From DATKCF01 sp035513345 (GTDB lineage: Bacteria > Gemmatimonadota > Gemmatimonadetes > Longimicrobiales > RSA9), in assembly GCA_035513345.1 (NCBI GenBank), contig DATKCF010000229.1, forward strand, positions 1 to 18,271: a stretch of DNA of 18,271 nt, given 5' to 3'. The notes below the pieces were generated by a model that worked only from the letters and a program-made list of their open reading frames with translations, searched no databases and was not told the DNA's origin. The translations under genes were made by a program, and so were the position numbers. Below are positions 15,620 through 18,271 of the stretch, one piece after another (position 1 is the stretch's first letter; each line of letters opens with the position of its first letter).

Positions 15620-15652
15620 GCAGCCGCCGCTATCGGCGAGGGCGACGGCTGC
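15620..15652 (-). terminator. Terminator-like hairpin after the response regulator gene
   Basis: Arms GCAGCCGCCG (15620-15629) and CGACGGCTGC (15643-15652) pair with a single exception that becomes G-U in the minus transcript. The loop is 13 bases. An alternative inner hairpin CGCCG-CTAT-CGGCG (15625-15638) competes with it. It starts about 20 bases after the stop at 15673 and has no U-run. Confidence 0.45.
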
Positions 15653-15672
15653 CCGAAGACCGGGACGGGCGC

Positions 15673-16491
15673 TCACCAATGCAGTCCGAGGCGGCGCAGC
15701 ACCGCGTCGCGGTAGCTGCGGCCCACCCGCAGTCGCTCACCCCCATGCAGGATCGCGACGTACTCGCCGTGCCCATCGGCGAGCAGCTGCCGGATCCGGT
15801 CCAGCTGCACGATGGTCGATCGGTGTATGCGCATGAACCGGGCGGGGTCGAGGCGCTGTTCGAGTGCGGCCGTCGTCGCGCGAACCAGATGCGTCGCCGC
15901 GCCGGCGTGGAGCCGAACGTAGTCGCGGACGGCCTCGATCCAGTCTATGGTGGCGACGTCGATGACGGTCATGCGGTCATCCTCCCGAACGGCGAAGCGC
16001 TCGAGGTAGATGCCCGGCGACGTCTGCCGGTCGACGACAGCCGGCGAGTCCGCCACCTGCTCGACCAGGGCGCGGAGGCGCTCGTGCAGCACCGACGCAC
16101 GCCGGTTCCGCATGGCCTGCTCCGCCCGCCTGAGCGCTTCGTGGAAGCGCTCATCGGCGAACGGCTTGAGCAGGTAGTCGATGGCGTGGACTTCGAAGGC
16201 GGTGAGCGCATACTCGTCGTACGCCGTGGAGAAGATGACGAGGGGCCGCTCCTCCGGCTGCAGCATCGACAGTACTTCGAAGCCCGTGAGACCGGGCATC
16301 TGGACGTCGAGGAAGAGGATGTCCGGCGCATGGGCGCGCACCGCGTCGAGCGTGGATCGTCCGCTCGCGCACTGGGCAAGCACACGGATTCCCTCGCGGT
16401 GGCGGAGCAGCTCGACGATGCGGCGCCGGGCCAGCGCTTCATCGTCCGCGACCAGCGCGGTCAGGTCGCCGCGGTCGGCGCATTCCGTCAT
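15673..16491 (-). CDS. LytTR-family response regulator (LytR/AlgR type)
   Basis: The protein has 272 residues. The receiver domain covers 10-125 with acidic residues Asp16-Asp17, phospho-acceptor Asp62 (ILFLDVQMPG), Thr89 (FSTAYDEYA) and Lys109-Pro110 (DYLLKPF). After a linker, a LytTR DNA-binding domain occupies about 163-268 (IDWIEAVRDYVRLH, FMRIHRSTIVQLDRI, GRSYRDAV). Such regulators are phosphorylated by LytS-type kinases and bind direct-repeat sites upstream of targets. The start overlaps the kinase stop by 4 bases (ATGA), so the two are translationally coupled. The nearest downstream genes on the same strand are the SusCD set, which makes them plausible targets. Confidence 0.93.
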   Translation of the reverse strand: MTECADRGDLTALVADDEALARRRIVELLRHREGIRVLAQCASGRSTLDAVRAHAPDILFLDVQMPGLTGFEVLSMLQPEERPLVIFSTAYDEYALTAFEVHAIDYLLKPFADERFHEALRRAEQAMRNRRASVLHERLRALVEQVADSPAVVDRQTSPGIYLERFAVREDDRMTVIDVATIDWIEAVRDYVRLHAGAATHLVRATTAALEQRLDPARFMRIHRSTIVQLDRIRQLLADGHGEYVAILHGGERLRVGRSYRDAVLRRLGLHW

Positions 16492-17600
16492 CCGGCACCT
16501 TCCAGCACACGGAACGGGATCTCCACGCGGACGTCCACGCCGCCACCGTCCCGGGTGTCCAGTGACAGCGACTGCCCGGATCCGTACAGCTCCTCGAGGC
16601 GCCGTCGCGTATTCGCGAGGCCGACACCCTCCTTCACAGGTCGCTGTGGCATGCCGGGTCCGTTGTCCATCACGTGAATAACCAGCGCGCCGTTGTGACG
16701 CTCCGCCGAGATCCAGAGCCGGCCATCGCTCTCGCGGTGCGCGACGCCGTGACGGATGGCGTTCTCGACGAGCGGCTGGAAGAGGAAGCTCGGGATCGCG
16801 GCGCGGCGCGTCGCCGGGTCGATACGGAGGTCCACGTCCAGCCTATCGCCGAAGCGGATCTGCTCGATGTCCATGTAACGGCGCAGGAACTGGAGCTCGT
16901 CCTCAAGCGCGATCACGTGGAGCGCATCGGAGCGCAGTGATGCGCGCAGCAGATCCGCGAGCTGCGCGATCACCCGGCGCGCCTCTCCCGGCTGATCCTC
17001 GAGCAGGGCGGACACCGAGTTCAGCGTGTTGAACAGGAAATGCGGATGGAGCTGCATCCGGAGGGTCTGCAGGCGTGCCTCGGTGAGCTGCTCCCGCGCC
17101 CGTGACGCCTCGAGCTCGCGCTCGCGATAGAGGAAGTAGTTCGTGAAGGCGTGGTACACGCCGATCACGGCCCAGTAAATGACGAAGCCGACAATGAAGG
17201 ATTGCCGGAAGTACTGCCAGAACCACGTCGTCGCGGAGTCGCCGCCGAGTGGATACGGATTGAACGTCTGATACCAGACCATCTTGAAGGCCACGGAGAC
17301 GACCGCGATCGTGATGGCCGCCAGCGTGTGCACGAGCACGCTCCGCAGCACGCGCGTGCGATCCAGCGGGAAGCGCCGCGCGAGCGCCACGATGGGCACG
17401 GTCAGGAGTGCCCAGAATGCCCAGATCGGCAGCTCGAGGATGAGCAGTGGAGTGATCGGCGGCGGGTCGCCGAGCGCGGCGCGGGCGATCCAGATCTGTG
17501 CGGCCGAGAAGAGCGCGACGGCGAACCAGGCGCCACCGACTACGAGCACCCTGCGATCGATGAATCGCGTACGCCGTGGGCGGGGCTCTTCCATGTTCAT
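16488..17600 (-). CDS. LytS/YehU-type membrane sensor histidine kinase
   Basis: The protein has 370 residues. Four membrane segments are predicted at about 19-41, 51-73, 87-109 and 133-156, with only short loops and no large extracellular sensor domain. A short coiled coil (158-182) leads into the LytS-type phosphoacceptor region QLHPHFLFNTLNS (conserved His187 in PHFLFN). The ATPase motifs follow: the N-box PLVENAIRHG (Asn280), DNGPGMP (312-318) and GVGLANTRRRLEELYG (325-340). It would autophosphorylate and pass phosphate to the adjacent LytTR regulator. Two ATG codons (17600 and 17594) are possible starts, and neither has a strong ribosome site. The stimulus is unknown. Confidence 0.93.
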   Translation of the reverse strand: MNMEEPRPRRTRFIDRRVLVVGGAWFAVALFSAAQIWIARAALGDPPPITPLLILELPIWAFWALLTVPIVALARRFPLDRTRVLRSVLVHTLAAITIAVVSVAFKMVWYQTFNPYPLGGDSATTWFWQYFRQSFIVGFVIYWAVIGVYHAFTNYFLYRERELEASRAREQLTEARLQTLRMQLHPHFLFNTLNSVSALLEDQPGEARRVIAQLADLLRASLRSDALHVIALEDELQFLRRYMDIEQIRFGDRLDVDLRIDPATRRAAIPSFLFQPLVENAIRHGVAHRESDGRLWISAERHNGALVIHVMDNGPGMPQRPVKEGVGLANTRRRLEELYGSGQSLSLDTRDGGGVDVRVEIPFRVLEGAG

Positions 17601-17622
17601 CCGTCACCCGGTCGGTTCCCGT

Positions 17623-17660
17623 ACCGGAGGCGCGTCGGCCGGTGACCGACGCGCTCCGGT
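17623..17660 (-). terminator. Strong hairpin between the small lipoprotein and kinase genes
   Basis: Arms 17623-17638 (16 bases) and 17646-17660 (15 bases) pair perfectly apart from one bulged G, around a 7-base loop. It starts 33 bases after the lipoprotein stop (17693) and ends 23 bases before the kinase ATG. No U-run follows. It may terminate or attenuate read-through into the kinase gene. Confidence 0.55.
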
Positions 17661-17692
17661 TTGGGGCAGAAGATCGAACGGCCTTCCGAATT

Positions 17693-18196
17693 CTAGCGGA
17701 CCTGGACGTTGCCCGCTGTGACGGTGAGCGGAGGCAGCGCGAGAGGACGCGCGTCACAGAAGGCGAGGTCGCCGCCCGCAGCGACGTTGAAGGCCGCGAT
17801 GCTCACGATGTCGGTCGCGCTTGCTCCTTCGCCGCCGTCGATCGCGTAGAACAGGGAGCGGGTGCCCACGATGACGGCGGCCGCGTTGGTATCGCGGATG
17901 GTGCCCGCCACCCAGCCCGTGTTGCCCTCCACGGCCATGCAGGTCACGTCGGCTTCGAAGAAGAGGCCGTTCGGCAGGACCACCTTGAAGCTGCCGGTCA
18001 CGTCTCCGTTCGGATGTTCGACGGAATGGAACGTGAATTCGCGGAGACCGGCAGGCGTGTGGACGTGACCGCTGCCGACGACGCGGTGGCCCGGTGCCCA
18101 GACACTCGCCGCGGGCTCAGGTACCGGGGCCGTAGGGTCCGCGCAGGATACGACAGCGAACGACAGGGTGGCGAGCAGCAGCCGATGGGTGGACAT
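17693..18196 (-). CDS. Small secreted lipoprotein of an uncharacterised family
   Basis: The protein has 167 residues. The ATG at 18196 is preceded by GGAGGT and followed by a lipoprotein signal (LSFAVVSC, Cys18). The open frame extends upstream to 18268 without signal character. The mature protein reads as a beta-rich domain: VVGSGHVHTPAGLREFTFHS, HPNGDVTGSFKV, ADVTCMAVEGNTGWVAGTI and DLAFCDARPL. This resembles small secreted proteins annotated as hypothetical in several phyla, which share a G-S-G-H start, a TFHSV-type strand, a DVTC motif and the EGNT-W-GG/AG turn. Two mature cysteines (in DVTC and AFCD) may pair. No enzymatic motif was seen. It lies upstream of the kinase on the same strand, separated by a strong hairpin, so co-function is uncertain. 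Confidence 0.8.
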   Translation of the reverse strand: MSTHRLLLATLSFAVVSCADPTAPVPEPAASVWAPGHRVVGSGHVHTPAGLREFTFHSVEHPNGDVTGSFKVVLPNGLFFEADVTCMAVEGNTGWVAGTIRDTNAAAVIVGTRSLFYAIDGGEGASATDIVSIAAFNVAAGGDLAFCDARPLALPPLTVTAGNVQVR

Positions 18197-18200
18197 GGGC

Positions 18201-18206
18201 ACCTCC
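18201..18206 (-). promoter_or_regulatory. Ribosome binding site of the small lipoprotein gene
   Basis: GGAGGT on the minus strand ends 4 bases before the ATG at 18196. It supports that start over upstream in-frame codons. Confidence 0.8.
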
Positions 18207-18271
18207 GCAGGTGAGTGGTCGTGTGGTTCCTCGACCTCAAGACCGGGCGGTGAGCGGGGCGGCGGCAACGG

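Larger units (their letters stand above)
14870..15672. other. Gene-free 0.8-kb region upstream of susC
   Basis: No convincing protein gene was found. Open frames on both strands here are Arg/Pro-rich and lack ribosome sites. The region holds the terminator-like hairpin of the response regulator gene, two promoter-like sequences pointing at susC, an 8-base direct repeat, a 14-base tandem repeat, two inverted repeats and three copies of GAAAACC. No known riboswitch pattern (for example a cobalamin box) was recognised. A small RNA or a long structured leader is possible. Confidence 0.6.

Noticed and set aside
14870..15672. Cobalamin or other known riboswitch before the TonB-dependent transporter
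   Set aside because: No B12-box-like or other conserved riboswitch core was recognised. A covariance-model search would be decisive, and a significant hit would overturn this.
1..18271. CRISPR arrays, tRNA or rRNA genes, transposases, integrases, attachment sites
   Set aside because: No regularly spaced long repeats, no cloverleaf with a CCA end or GTTCGA arm in context, and no mobile-element proteins were found on either strand by reading.

Overview
The window (18,271 bases, very GC-rich) looks like a chromosomal piece of a Gram-negative heterotroph, most probably a member of the Gemmatimonadota or a close relative. This is an inference from three things: codon use with G/C in almost every third position, an outer membrane SusC/SusD pair in a high-GC genome, and carboxypeptidase-regulatory/plug proteins, LytS/LytTR regulators and two-heme DUF1111 lipoproteins side by side. 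No rRNA, tRNA, CRISPR array, integrase or transposase was seen.

Layout. (1) Positions 1-2490, minus strand: the N-terminal 830 residues of a secreted protein made of an ancient internal duplication. It runs off the left edge. (2) 2835-9522, plus strand: five tightly packed genes for exported proteins. They are a secreted S9/DPP-IV-type peptidase, a parvulin-like lipoprotein, a two-heme DUF1111 lipoprotein, a small unknown lipoprotein, and a second two-heme DUF1111 lipoprotein. The first two overlap by 4 bases, and an internal promoter may serve the last two. (3) 14869-9641, minus strand: SusC, SusD and a 263-residue 'plug without barrel' protein, converging on the previous operon. (4) 14870-15672: about 800 bases without a convincing gene. 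It holds two promoter-like sequences firing toward susC, direct and inverted repeats, and a leader hairpin. (5) 18196-15673, minus strand: a small secreted lipoprotein of unknown function, then a LytS-type histidine kinase and a LytTR response regulator that overlap by 4 bases and point toward susC.

How the parts may work together (inference). The SusCD-plug set imports a substrate that cannot be read from sequence. The adjacent kinase/regulator pair is a good candidate to control it through the 800-base region. The plus-strand operon is dedicated to the cell envelope: peptide hydrolysis, folding help, and c-type heme redox chemistry. No single gene here is a known defence or biosynthetic system. 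The most unusual material is the duplicated protein, the barrel-less plug gene in the SusCD operon, the two-heme pair around a small lipoprotein, and the structured region upstream of susC.
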